A stretch of 64,000 nucleotides of DNA, taken from positions 1-64,000 of the forward strand of contig CAVYDG010000007.1 of assembly GCA_963767245.1 (NCBI GenBank). The letters run 5' to 3'. The notes under the pieces are model-generated. The model saw nothing but the letters and a program-made list of their open reading frames with translations, ran no database searches and was not told where the DNA came from. This document shows, piece after piece, positions 34,335 through 43,357 of this stretch. The number at the start of each line of letters is the position of its first letter. Position 1 is the first letter of the stretch. The translations under genes and the position numbers were made by a program. Source of the DNA: Roseiarcus sp963767245 (GTDB taxonomy: Bacteria; Pseudomonadota; Alphaproteobacteria; Rhizobiales; Beijerinckiaceae).

Positions 34335-36506
34335 ATGGATTCTCGTTGCGCGGACTCGCCAGATAAGCTCGACCGAATTACTTCCCACCCGCGTTCGGAC
34401 GAAGGGGATGTCATACGCGAGCTGCAAGATGCGCTCGATTTCCGGACCGCGACCGGCGAGATCCTGCGCGTCATTAGCCACTCCGCCTTCGATCTGCAGA
34501 GCTTGCTGCTGACTGTACTCACCAACGCGAAGGTTCTCTGCCGCGCTGAGATGGCCGTGCTGTTTCGGTACGTAGATGGCGCATTTCGTTTCGCAGTCGC
34601 GGAAGGTGTTTCGCCGGCCTATGAACATCTCGAGCGGCAGCAAGCAATCCAACCCGGTCGAGGAACGCTGGTAGGACGCGCGGCGATGGAGCGACGCACC
34701 GTTCAGATCGTGGACGCCTGGACCGACCCCGACTACGCAGCGAAAGACAACGCGCGCGTGCTCGGAGTCCATCGCATGCTTGGCGTCCCGCTGCTGCGCG
34801 AGGGCGTGCCGATCGGCGTCATGGGACTCGGGCGAGCTACCGTTGAGCCCTTCACTGAGCGCCAGATCGAACTCGTCTCTACTTTCGCCGATCAGGCCGT
34901 AATCGCTATCGAGAACGTGCGACTGTTCGAAGAGCTGCAATCAGCGCGCGAGGCTGCGGAGCGCGAACGCGACATCGCCGAGGCGGCGCGGGCCGAAGCG
35001 GAAGCGGCCAATCGGGCCAAGTCGACCTTCCTCGCGGCGATGAGCCATGAAATCCGCACGCCGATGAACGGCGTGCTGGGTATGATGGAAGTGTTGGAAC
35101 GGTCGCCGCTGGAAGCGGCGCAGGCGCGCAACATCGCCGTGATGCGCGAAAGCGCTCAGGCGCTCTTGCGTATCATCGACGACGTCCTGGATTTTTCAAA
35201 GATCGACGCCGGACGAATGGATATAGAGGCGCTCCCGTTCAGCATGAACCAGCTGGTCACCGGCACGGTGGAGACGATGCTGCCGCAGGCGGGCCGGAAA
35301 AGTTTGGCGCTGTTCGCAGATCCCCCGGATACGGCGGAGGACTGGGTCACCGGGGACCCGATGCGGGTGCGCCAAATACTGTTCAATCTGGTCGGCAACG
35401 CTATCAAGTTCACCGACCGCGGTTTCGTTCGCATCTCGCTGGAGAGCCGACTCCAGGGTGATAGCAAGGCGTTGGTGCGAATCATCGTGACTGACAGCGG
35501 CGTTGGTATGGACGAGGCGACGCGGGCGCGGCTGTTCGAGCCCTTCATGCAGGCGGACAGCTCGACAACACGGCGCTTCGGAGGAACCGGTCTCGGCCTT
35601 TCGATCGTGCGCCGACTGGCGCAGCTCATGGGCGGCGACATTGAAGTGGAAAGCACCCCCGGCGAGGGCAGCCGCTTCGCCGTTACGCTCCAACTGGCAA
35701 AGGTTGTCCGTGTGAACCTTCCTGCCACCGAGGCCGGACACTATCCGGTAGCGGTATCGTCGCCGAGACGCGCTGTCGGGCGCCTACTGGTCGCCGACGA
35801 CCATCCTGTCAACCTGGAAGTGATCCAGCGCCAACTCGAACTGCTTGGTCTGTCGGCCGACATCGCGGAGGATGGCGCAACGGCGCTCGAGCTCTGGCAA
35901 GGCGCTCATCACTCGGTCGTCTTGCTGGACTTGCACATGCCAGTGCTCGATGGGTTCGGCCTGACCGAGTCTATAAGACGAGAGGAGGCGAAACGCGATC
36001 TACCTCGCAGCGGCCTGATCGCCGTTACGGCTGATGTCCTGAAAGGGGAAGATGCCCGTTGCTTCGCTGCTGGAATGGATGGCTTCCTCGCCAAGCCGAT
36101 CTCCTTGGAAGCTTTGGCGCGCACGCTTGGCCGCTGGATTCCTGATCTTGCCCCAGCCTCCGCCACCTCGAACGTCGCGTCCGGCGCGCTGTTCGATCCG
36201 GAAGCTCTTCGCGGCCTCTTCGGCGCGGACCCCGGCCGCCTTTCCGGAGTCTTGCGGAGTTTCGCGGAAGGCGCTGCACGGGACATTGCCGCGATGCGCT
36301 CTGCGCACGACGCTCAACAGATCGCGACTTCGGCGCACCGCCTAAACGGGGCCGCGCGCATGGCGGGCGCGCGGCTGCTCGCTGAACACGCGGCTCGCGC
36401 GGAGGCGGCGGGAAATGGAGGAGATCTGGAGTTAGCGCGACGCGCGGCTGACGAAATGGACCGATTGCTCGCCGAAACGTTGCGGGCCATGCGTTCAGTC
36501 GGATGA
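34335..36506 (+). CDS. Hybrid histidine kinase: GAF, HisKA, HATPase, receiver, Hpt
   Basis: The 723-residue soluble protein has a GAF domain (residues 40-205), a coiled linker (AAERERDIAEAARAEAEAA) and HisKA with His in FLAAMSHEIRTPMNGVLGMM. The ATPase domain follows (N box ILFNLVGNAIKF, G1 DSGVGMDEATR, G2 GGTGLGLSIV), then a receiver with Asp in VVLLDLHMPVLDGFG and Lys in FLAKPIS, and a C-terminal Hpt with the histidine in ATSAHRLNGAARMAG. All phosphorelay modules are present in one chain, so an external response regulator should be the final acceptor. The convergent OmpR-type regulator, whose gene overlaps the end by 12 bp, is the obvious candidate. Confidence 0.92.
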   Translation: MDSRCADSPDKLDRITSHPRSDEGDVIRELQDALDFRTATGEILRVISHSAFDLQSLLLTVLTNAKVLCRAEMAVLFRYVDGAFRFAVAEGVSPAYEHLERQQAIQPGRGTLVGRAAMERRTVQIVDAWTDPDYAAKDNARVLGVHRMLGVPLLREGVPIGVMGLGRATVEPFTERQIELVSTFADQAVIAIENVRLFEELQSAREAAERERDIAEAARAEAEAANRAKSTFLAAMSHEIRTPMNGVLGMMEVLERSPLEAAQARNIAVMRESAQALLRIIDDVLDFSKIDAGRMDIEALPFSMNQLVTGTVETMLPQAGRKSLALFADPPDTAEDWVTGDPMRVRQILFNLVGNAIKFTDRGFVRISLESRLQGDSKALVRIIVTDSGVGMDEATRARLFEPFMQADSSTTRRFGGTGLGLSIVRRLAQLMGGDIEVESTPGEGSRFAVTLQLAKVVRVNLPATEAGHYPVAVSSPRRAVGRLLVADDHPVNLEVIQRQLELLGLSADIAEDGATALELWQGAHHSVVLLDLHMPVLDGFGLTESIRREEAKRDLPRSGLIAVTADVLKGEDARCFAAGMDGFLAKPISLEALARTLGRWIPDLAPASATSNVASGALFDPEALRGLFGADPGRLSGVLRSFAEGAARDIAAMRSAHDAQQIATSAHRLNGAARMAGARLLAEHAARAEAAGNGGDLELARRAADEMDRLLAETLRAMRSVG

Positions 36507-37205
36507 AGGCGCGAACATGTAACCGACGCCGCGCACGCTGCGGATCGCTTCGGGTTTGCTTGGATCTCGCTCCACCTTGCGACGCAGACGCATGATGCGG
36601 TTGTCGATCGCTCTGTCGAACGTTTCCGCCTCGCGATGCGCAAGCGTTTCCAACAACCAGTCGCGGGTGAGCGGGCGATTGGGATTTTCGACGAACAGCC
36701 GAAGCAGGTCGAACTCGCTCGCTGTGAGGTTCAATGCGGCGCCGTCAGCGGAGACCAGCACGCGGCGCTGAAGATCAAAGATCGTTTTGCCGACCGTAAC
36801 TTCCGTCAGCCGCGGCGGCGGCGCGGACGGCCCTGCACGGCGTAGCAGCGCCTTCACCCTCGCCGCTAGTTCGCGCGGTTCGAAAGGTTTCGAGACGTAA
36901 TCGTCCGCGCCTGACTCCAATCCGACCACGCGATCGATCGTATCGCCGGCAACCGTCAGCATAATAATTCCAACCCGGGCGGACCGGCTACGCAGCCACC
37001 GCGCCAGAGCAAAACCGTCTTCTGGCTCGCTCAAATGCACGTCCAATAAAGCGAGGTCCGGCATCGCTTGTTGCGCCAAACGCTTCATTTCGGCGCCTGA
37101 AGCGAGAGCCGTGAGCCGCAGCCCGTGTTGCGCCAGTCCCTCCGCGATGACCTGTCGCTGGAACGCGTCGTCTTCGACGAGAATGATCTTAGAGTGACCT
37201 GTCAC
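36495..37205 (-). CDS. OmpR-family response regulator
   Basis: The protein has an N-terminal receiver (acidic pocket in IILVEDDAFQ, phospho-acceptor Asp in DLALLDVHLSEPEDGF, Lys in DDYVSKPFEPRE) and a C-terminal winged helix (LTASEFDLLRLFVENPNRPLTRDWL, then DRAIDNRIMRLRRKVERD). I start it at GTG 37205 (VTGHSKIILVEDD); an in-frame TTG at 37244 would add 13 residues. The gene ends tail-to-tail with the hybrid kinase, the last 12 bp of each overlapping. It is likely to receive phosphate from that kinase and could bind the tandem elements upstream of the kinase genes. Confidence 0.9.
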   Translation of the reverse strand: MTGHSKIILVEDDAFQRQVIAEGLAQHGLRLTALASGAEMKRLAQQAMPDLALLDVHLSEPEDGFALARWLRSRSARVGIIMLTVAGDTIDRVVGLESGADDYVSKPFEPRELAARVKALLRRAGPSAPPPRLTEVTVGKTIFDLQRRVLVSADGAALNLTASEFDLLRLFVENPNRPLTRDWLLETLAHREAETFDRAIDNRIMRLRRKVERDPSKPEAIRSVRGVGYMFAPSSD

Positions 37206-37377
37206 ACTGGTGTCTTTCCAGTTGTCACCGCCAAGTGGGATCAACTCCGGCGCAGCATATACCGGCGCCGACGACCTCGACTACGTGCTGCCACCATTCG
37301 GGGGCAAGCCTCCGATAATGATAAATATGTTATCAAATTCTTCAGCGGAGAACCGGAGCTCTAAAGCGCCCCAATCT

Positions 37378-37560
37378 ACTCCCTTCTGCTTCCGAGAAAG
37401 ACACCGATTGGGATGGCGATTTTCGCGTCCCCTGTCTGGTCCGTTGGCCGCGGCAGATCAAGGGCGGCACGGTCACCAATGAGTTGATCCATAGCGACTG
37501 GACTGCGACGCTTACGCCGTCGCCGGCGGCCCGGACATCAAGGGCAAGCTGAAGCAGCGG
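37378..37560 (+). pseudogene. Arylsulfatase remnant
   Basis: The translated stretch REKDTDWDGDFRVPCLVRWP, followed by RQIKGGTVTNELIHSD and, in the next frame, AGGPDIKGKLKQR, is the late catalytic segment of alkaline-phosphatase-fold arylsulfatases (EKNTxWEGxFRVPxxxRWPG...). It has a frameshift, no start and no active-site Cys region. It is a clear but tiny relic. Confidence 0.65.
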
Positions 37561-38163
37561 TCGGCCTTGCCTAACAGGAGGGTCGGTCGCCATATCTGCT
37601 GAGCTGAAGAGCCGCCCGGGACCGACGGCGGTCGAACAGGGGTTACTTGACCGTCTGATCTTTCTCAGTGAACTCATTGATTTTGCCGGCGTGAGTTACG
37701 TGCCGGTTTGGAGCTGGATGAGCGCGGCGCGTTCCCCCTGAGGTCGCGACACCGGCGGACGCACCCAATGCATCGGATTGATCGAGTCCAAGCTCTTAGC
37801 TTGGCTCGTCGCCGTCTGTCCGCCGCCTTAGGGGCGATAAATGTCGCAGCTGACGGTTGAGCGCAGAGTTCCCCGAGAGCGAGCAGCTTGGTGGCCACTA
37901 AGTGACGATATCTTTAAGTTCCATCGATCAGTTACGACGTGCACGGACAATGTGGACCAAAGATGGCCATCGAACACCAGCACCACCTCGCGCTGCCTCA
38001 GCCGCTTACCGGCGGTCAAAGGCCTTCGCCAAGAAGTAAGACCGACTTGCCATGAGATCCACTGAGCCCCTCTGTCTCCGCTGATCACCAAACGGCCGAT
38101 TGCTGTTGTGGTTGACGGGTCCGATTCGCTTCCTCCGCGCCCCGGGGACAAACAGGAGCCGTG
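37561..38163. other. Gap with no recognised gene
   Basis: About 600 bp between the sulfatase relic and the acetyltransferase. The frames are short and unlike protein; it may be eroded remains of the sulfatase locus. AGGAG at 38152-38156 is the ribosome site of the next gene. Confidence 0.4.
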
Positions 38164-38877
38164 ATGATCGACGAGAACCCCTTTCCCCGCCGGGTCAACG
38201 ACGATCCCGTCAAGGCGCCCACGGGGCTCACGCCGCAGCCCGTGATCCTGACGGGGCGACGGGTGAGATTGGAGCCGCTGGATCTCGACCGCCACATTGG
38301 CCCGCTCTATCGCATTGGCCACGAATCCGAGACGGCGCGCCAAAGCTGGGCCTATCTTCCTTGGGGGCCGTTTTCGGATGAAGCGGCCTTCCTCGAGCTC
38401 ATGCGAAAGCTCAGCCGGATCGAGGGCAATGCATTCTTCGCCATTTGCGACGCCGTCAGCGGCGCGGTGGTCGGGATGGCGGCCTATTGGGACAGCCAGC
38501 CCGTATTCGGCGTTACCGAACTCGCCGCTGTCTGGTTTGCACCCGCCTTCCAGCGCACGCTAGGCGCGACGGACGCGATGTTTCTGATGCTCACCTATGC
38601 GATGGACGAGCTCGGCTATCGCAGGGTGCAATGGCGTTGCAATGCGATGAACGCCAAAAGCCGCTCCGCTGCGAAGCGGCTCGGCTTTCGGTTCGAAGGC
38701 ATTTTCTTCGGCAACATGGTCAGCAAGGGACGAAATCGTGACACAGCCTGGTATTCCATCCTCGACAGCGAGTGGCCAGGCCTCAAATCCACTATCGAGG
38801 CTTGGCTCGATCCGTCAAACTTCGACGTCGAAGGAAAGCAGCTGCAGTCGCTTTCCGTCATGACGGCGGCGCGGTGA
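38164..38877 (+). CDS. GNAT acetyltransferase of the RimJ/RimL type
   Basis: The 237-residue protein begins MIDENPFPRRVNDDPVKAPT, then RRVRLEPLDLDRHIGPLYRI, the acetyl-CoA region VWFAPAFQRTLGATDAMFLML and LGYRRVQWRCNAMNAKSRSAAKRLGF, typical of the COG1670 family. Proteins of this group acetylate alpha-amino groups or small amines. ATG 38164 has AGGAG about 8 bp upstream; GTG 38161 is directly before it. It stands alone next to a truncated transporter gene on the other strand. Confidence 0.87.
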   Translation: MIDENPFPRRVNDDPVKAPTGLTPQPVILTGRRVRLEPLDLDRHIGPLYRIGHESETARQSWAYLPWGPFSDEAAFLELMRKLSRIEGNAFFAICDAVSGAVVGMAAYWDSQPVFGVTELAAVWFAPAFQRTLGATDAMFLMLTYAMDELGYRRVQWRCNAMNAKSRSAAKRLGFRFEGIFFGNMVSKGRNRDTAWYSILDSEWPGLKSTIEAWLDPSNFDVEGKQLQSLSVMTAAR

Positions 38878-38884
38878 AATGCGA

Positions 38885-39227
38885 AGATCGTGGAGATAAG
38901 GGTGATGATTATTTCGACGACGACTAAGAACCGTCGCCGGTCGACAATATCAGCAAGTGCGCCGGCCGGCAAAGCAAACAGGAACATAGGTAAGCTCGTA
39001 GCCACCTGCACCATGGAGACCATGATGGGATCCGGCTTAAGGCTAGCCATCAACCAGCCAGAGGCCGCACTATACATCCACGATCCTATGTTGGACGTCA
39101 GAGTGGCGATCCAAACGACGGTGAATGTTTTGTGGCGAAACGCACTCCAGGGTGAAGTCGATTTCGCCTGCGCGGCTGGCGCCGGCGCGGGTTGACCGCC
39201 TTTTGTGGGAGACTTTAGCGTCATCAC
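38885..39227 (-). pseudogene. MFS transporter, only the N-terminal quarter
   Basis: The start MMTLKSPTKGG... is followed by the first transmembrane segments of a major facilitator (FRHKTFTVVWIATLTSNIGSW, VQVATSLPMFLFALPAG with ALADIVDRRR as the loop 2-3 motif, FLVVVEIIITLISTIFA). After about 113 residues the reading runs into the antisense of the acetyltransferase, so the rest of the roughly 500-residue protein is gone. The group resembles enterobactin-exporter-like or DUF894 MFS proteins. Confidence 0.8.
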
Positions 39228-39503
39228 GACCCGTTGGCGAAAATCAGTGCAACATCACATGCAGTGGCGGCGGGCTCTGCTTTCGGTACTAAAATTCTGA
39301 CGGAAATCTGCCCCAGCGCTGATTTCCGCTTTGATGCAGACGGATGGATTTCCGGAGCCCTTCAAGGCCGCAGCAAAGGCCGGTCCGCGTTTTTCTCAAA
39401 AGAGACTTCGGGCAGAGCGTGATCGCGATTGGACCTTCCTTTCTCCTTCCGCAGACAGGCGAGCGCAGGGGCCGCGAGTTACTGGAATTCGCGTGGATGA
39501 CAA

Positions 39504-40076
39504 TTAGGCGTCCTTCGGTAGCGCCGACAGAACTCTTGCAATGAAGATGTGGAATTTTGACATGTAGTTGCGGAGAAAATCTGCGGTTCCGTCGTTCGTA
39601 ACCTCGCCGTCGTCGGTTATCAGTCCCGGCGTGAACTGGATATAGGCTTCCGGGGCATTCATCTGAGGCGAGTCGCAGAACCCCAGGACGCTGCGCAAGT
39701 TCTGCTGCGCGACGGCGGTGCCGATCGCACCCGGCGATGTCCCGATCACCGCCGACGGCTTGCGCGCGAATGAATTGGCGCCGTAGGGGCGGCTCGCCCA
39801 GTCAATCGCATTCTTCAACCCACCGGGTATCGAACGATTGTATTCCGGGGTGACGAACAGCACGGCGTCGACGGCCGCAATGGCCGCCTTGAACGCTTTG
39901 CCGGCCGGAGGGTAATCGGCGTCGTAGTCGTAGCTGTAAAGCGGCAAATCGGTGAAGGAGATTTCGGACAATACGAGTTCAGGCGGAGCCAGTCGCACCA
40001 GCGCCTTGGCGAGTTTGCGGTTGATTGACCCCTTCGCCAGACTGCCGATCAAATAGCCGACTTTATGTAGGGTCAT
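39504..40076 (-). CDS. NADPH-dependent FMN reductase
   Basis: The 190-residue flavodoxin-fold enzyme has the phosphate-binding start VGYLIGSLAKGSINRKLAKAL, LPLYSYDYDADYPPA, and the key motif VTPEYNRSIPGGLKNAIDWAS followed by KPSAVIGTSPGAIGTAVAQ. Family members reduce FMN, quinones, chromate or azo dyes with NAD(P)H. ATG 40076 (MTLHKVG) is used; an in-frame ATG at 40088 is near. It is intact and divergent from the M20 gene, with 250 bp between. Confidence 0.9.
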   Translation of the reverse strand: MTLHKVGYLIGSLAKGSINRKLAKALVRLAPPELVLSEISFTDLPLYSYDYDADYPPAGKAFKAAIAAVDAVLFVTPEYNRSIPGGLKNAIDWASRPYGANSFARKPSAVIGTSPGAIGTAVAQQNLRSVLGFCDSPQMNAPEAYIQFTPGLITDDGEVTNDGTADFLRNYMSKFHIFIARVLSALPKDA

Positions 40077-40326
40077 GGGGTGCCTCACTGTTCAATGAGC
40101 GAGCCCGGTCAACAGCGATCGGCTGCGCGTCCACGTCATTGTATGAGCGTTCAAGCCGATTGTCCCAGCGATCCGTAAAGCAAAGCCAGACGCGCGCACG
40201 CCCACATGTTGCGAGATGGCAATCGGCAGACTGGGATCGGACTTGCCGTCGCCAAGGATGGGCATAATGATCGCCAGCTGCTTGGGTCACTTCAGAAGGT
40301 GCCGGGCACATAAGGAGGAGATTGCC

Positions 40327-41600
40327 ATGGCTGCGCACGCGTCATTGCAAGGGGCTTCCGCTATCTTGCGGAACCTAAGCAAAGTGCTGCCTGATCTTGA
40401 GGCGCTCTATAAGGATATCCACGCCCATCCCGAATTGTCGATGCACGAGACGCGAACGGCGGGCATCGCGGCCGACAGGCTCAGGAAAGCTGGTTACGAG
40501 GTGACGACCGGGGTGGGCAAGACTGGTGTGGTTGGACTGTTGCGCAACGGCAAGGGGCCAACAACGATGCTCCGTGCCGACATGGACGCGCTGCCGATCG
40601 CCGAGAACACCGGCCTGGCCTACGCCAGCAAGGTCTCAGTGAAGGATTCCAATGGGAACACCGTGCCTGTAGGGCATATGTGCGGCCACGACATGCACGT
40701 GGCCTGGCTGGTCGGCGCGACGACATTGCTGGCGCAGGGATGCGATGCCTGGAAGGGCACGCTAATGGCCGTATTCCAACCGGGTGAGGAAACCGCACAA
40801 GGCGCCCAGGCCATGATCAATGACGGCCTGCTCGAACGCTTCCCCATACCCGATGTCGTGCTAGGTCAGCATGTCATGGTCGGCCCCGCCGGCGCCATCG
40901 CCGGAAGCGCAGGACCGATCACTTCCGCTGCGGACAGTCTGCAAATTCGTCTGTTTGGGCGCGGTGCGCATGGCTCAATGCCGCAGGCAAGCATCGATCC
41001 CGTTGTTATGGCGGCGTCCGTCGTCTTGCGGCTCCAGACGATCGTGTCTCGCGAGGTTGCCGCAAACGACGCGGCGGTGGTCACCGTCGGCGTATTGCAG
41101 GCCGGCACGAAGGAGAATGTCATTCCCGACGAAGCACTCATCAAGCTCAACGTGCGGACGTTCGACGCCGGCGTACGCAAACACGTGCTGGCTGCGATCG
41201 AACGGATAGTCAATGCCGAGGCCGAAGCCTCGGGGCGCCGCGCAAACCGGAGATCACGCCACTCGATAACTACCCGCTCAACGTGAATGACCAAACCGCG
41301 AGCAATCTCATCGCCTCCGCGTTTCGCGGCTATTTTTCTGCTAATCGGGTAAAGCACACGGGGCCATCGCCGGCGAGCGAGGATTTCGGCTGCTTCGGCA
41401 CTGCATGGCAGGCGCCATCGGTGTTCTGGTTCGTTGGCGGCACTGATCCCGAGATTTATTCCAAGGCCAAGGCGGCGGGCAAGCTCAACGAGCTACCGGT
41501 CAATCACAGCCCACAATTCGCGCCGGTCTTGCACCCGACCATGGAGACTGGCGTTGAGGCGCTCGTCGTCGGCGCATTGGCCTGGCTTGGCGCAAGCTGA
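40327..41600 (+). pseudogene. M20 amidohydrolase (hippurate hydrolase type), frameshifted
   Basis: A strong AGGAGGAG precedes ATG 40327. The first frame gives the metallopeptidase with ALYKDIHAHPELSMHETRTA, LRADMDALPI, MCGHDMHVAWLVGA, FQPGEETAQGAQAMI and the dimerisation domain GRGAHGSMPQASIDP. Near 41240 it loses register (after AEAEASG). The next frame continues with PEITPLDNYPLNVND, SEDFGCFGTAWQAPSVFWFVGG and HSPQFAPVLHPTMETGVEAL to 41600. All metal ligands are present across the two frames. One base is missing in a GGGG run at about 41235, so the gene is either recently inactivated or misread. The enzyme would hydrolyse an N-acyl amino acid. Confidence 0.87.
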
Positions 41601-41730
41601 CGTCGCTTGCGTCGGGAGCTGCAAACCGCCGAAGGCCTTCGGGGCGGCGCCCCCTGTTCCGGCGCGGATCCATGCCGCGCCCGCTTCATGCTTTCATTCG
41701 ATGCGTTGAGTTTTCCCGGGCGGAGCCATC

Positions 41731-42399
41731 ATGATCACAATCCAAACTTTCGTGCCTATTCTTGACCTGGGGGGCACCTTTGTCTTCGCGATCAGCGGGG
41801 CGGTTGCCGCGGTCAATCGCCGACTAGATATTTTCGGCATCCTCGTCCTGTCCTTCGTAACGGGAAATTTTGGCGGGATCACGCGTGACTTGCTGATAGG
41901 CGCGGTCCCCCCGGCTGCCCTGAGGGACGCTCGATATCTGCTGGTCTCTGTCCTGGCGGGGTTGATCACCTTCTTCTGGTACGCTGGTGTCGACAAGCTG
42001 CGGAGCCCCGTGCTCCTGTTCGACGCGGTAGGACTGTCGTTCTTTGCAGTTGCCGGCGCGCAAAAGGCGATCGCGTTTGGGTTGAGCCCAGTAATGTCAG
42101 CACTTCTGGGCATGTTGACAGGCATCGGCGGTGGCATGACGCGCGACGTGCTCCTCGCGGAGGTTCCCCAGGTGCTGCGTTCCGATCTCTACGCCGTTGC
42201 AGCGCTGGCCGGCGCGTCCATCGTTGTGATCGGGGATGGGCTCGGTCTTTCCTATGGCATCTCAGCGCTGGCCGGAGCGACCTTATGCTTCGGCCTTCGC
42301 TTCATGGCGATCAGGCACGGCTGGCATTTGCCTGTCGCACATTTGTCCGCGCGAGGACGCGCGGGAATAGACCCGTCGAACGATAAACAACCGCACTGA
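41731..42399 (+). CDS. UPF0126/TRIC-type membrane protein
   Basis: The 222-residue protein has seven hydrophobic segments in two repeated halves, with the family signatures VFAISGAVAAVNRRLDIFGILVLSF cut to AISGAVAAVNRR, GNFGGITRDLLIG and GIGGGMTRDVLL. Prokaryotic homologues of TRIC form trimeric cation channels in the inner membrane. The ATG at 41731 has GGCGGAG upstream. It is 130 bp after the M20 gene and intact. Any specific ion or physiological role is unknown. Confidence 0.88.
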   Translation: MITIQTFVPILDLGGTFVFAISGAVAAVNRRLDIFGILVLSFVTGNFGGITRDLLIGAVPPAALRDARYLLVSVLAGLITFFWYAGVDKLRSPVLLFDAVGLSFFAVAGAQKAIAFGLSPVMSALLGMLTGIGGGMTRDVLLAEVPQVLRSDLYAVAALAGASIVVIGDGLGLSYGISALAGATLCFGLRFMAIRHGWHLPVAHLSARGRAGIDPSNDKQPH

Positions 42400-42639
42400 A
42401 ATTGTGGTTAATAGGCAATCAGCCATGCCGAGACTTCAGCGACTGGGCATCGAGAACCTGGATCATGCACAAGTCCTGCGACTTACTGCGGCAGCCGCAC
42501 GAGCGGCCTCCGATTGCTCGGCGAACTGCGTTAAATTCTGTTCACTGGGCTGTCCAAAATCCGCGCTGTACCTTCGACCGGCACCGTCTGCTCAGGGCCA
42601 ACAATTAGGAGAAGCGATCATGTGAAATCTTAGACGGGT

Positions 42640-42869
42640 CCTCGCCACCGAAGAACTATCCGCTCCTCGTCGAGCAAGTCACCGCCGAACGCCTCGCCGG
42701 CCATTTTGCTGCGATCGCGACAGGACCCGTCACGCGTTACGAGCTGGCGAACATCGGCGCGCTCAACTTTGTGATCGAGGGCGCGCTCGGCGGCGGGGTA
42801 ACCCGCGCGCTGACGCTCGACGCGCACGGAAAATCGCTGAGCTCGCTGATGCTCGAGCTTGAGATTTAG
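42640..42869 (+). pseudogene. C-terminal fragment of an AtuA-like protein
   Basis: The stretch NYPLLVEQVTAERLAGHFAA, GPVTRYELANIGALNFVIEG and ALGGGVTRALTLDAHGKSLS followed by LMLELEI-stop closely matches the C-terminal domain of acyclic-terpene-utilisation AtuA/DUF1446 proteins. No start and no N-terminal part are present. It is the tail of a deleted catabolic gene. Confidence 0.6.
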
Positions 42870-43357
42870 CGCGGCGATCCGTTGCGCACAGCCGTCGGCG
42901 AACGGCCGGTATTTGCAGATATCGTTGAAAAGTCGGAAAGCTATCGGGCCCGAAATTCTCGCATTTGTGCCGAACATGAGGTCGAGGCCGCTGGATGGCC
43001 TCGCAAGCCGATGACGCTGGTCGCTTAGACCAATCGTGAGTGTCGTGTATCCCCCCCGAATGAATTTTGCTAAAGCCGGTCCCCGGCTGCGAGAATTGTG
43101 ATCGGCCTGGCGAATTCTACCTTTTCAACGGTATCTGCGCATTCCGGCCGGCTGGAGTCGACGTATTGCGGACCTAACGGCCCGCGGCCTTGGATGCCTC
43201 GATTGGAAGAGGAAGCGGACCTTAGAGGGGTCGCCAGGGAAGGCGTGGAGGCGCCCATTTCAGACCTTCAGTCGTTTGCTGTTGAGATGCTGAGCGCGTA
43301 GGCTGTTACGGGTAAGCAGCCCTCAGATCGTCTACCGAGCGCCGACGGGAGGACCGG
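42870..43357. other. Gap with no recognised gene
   Basis: About 490 bp. A frame ending at 43299-43301 (EEEADLRGVAREGVEAPI...) could be the tail of another lost gene, but I cannot name it. The bases before 43358 (CGACGGGAGGAC) are the ribosome site of the next gene. Confidence 0.35.
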
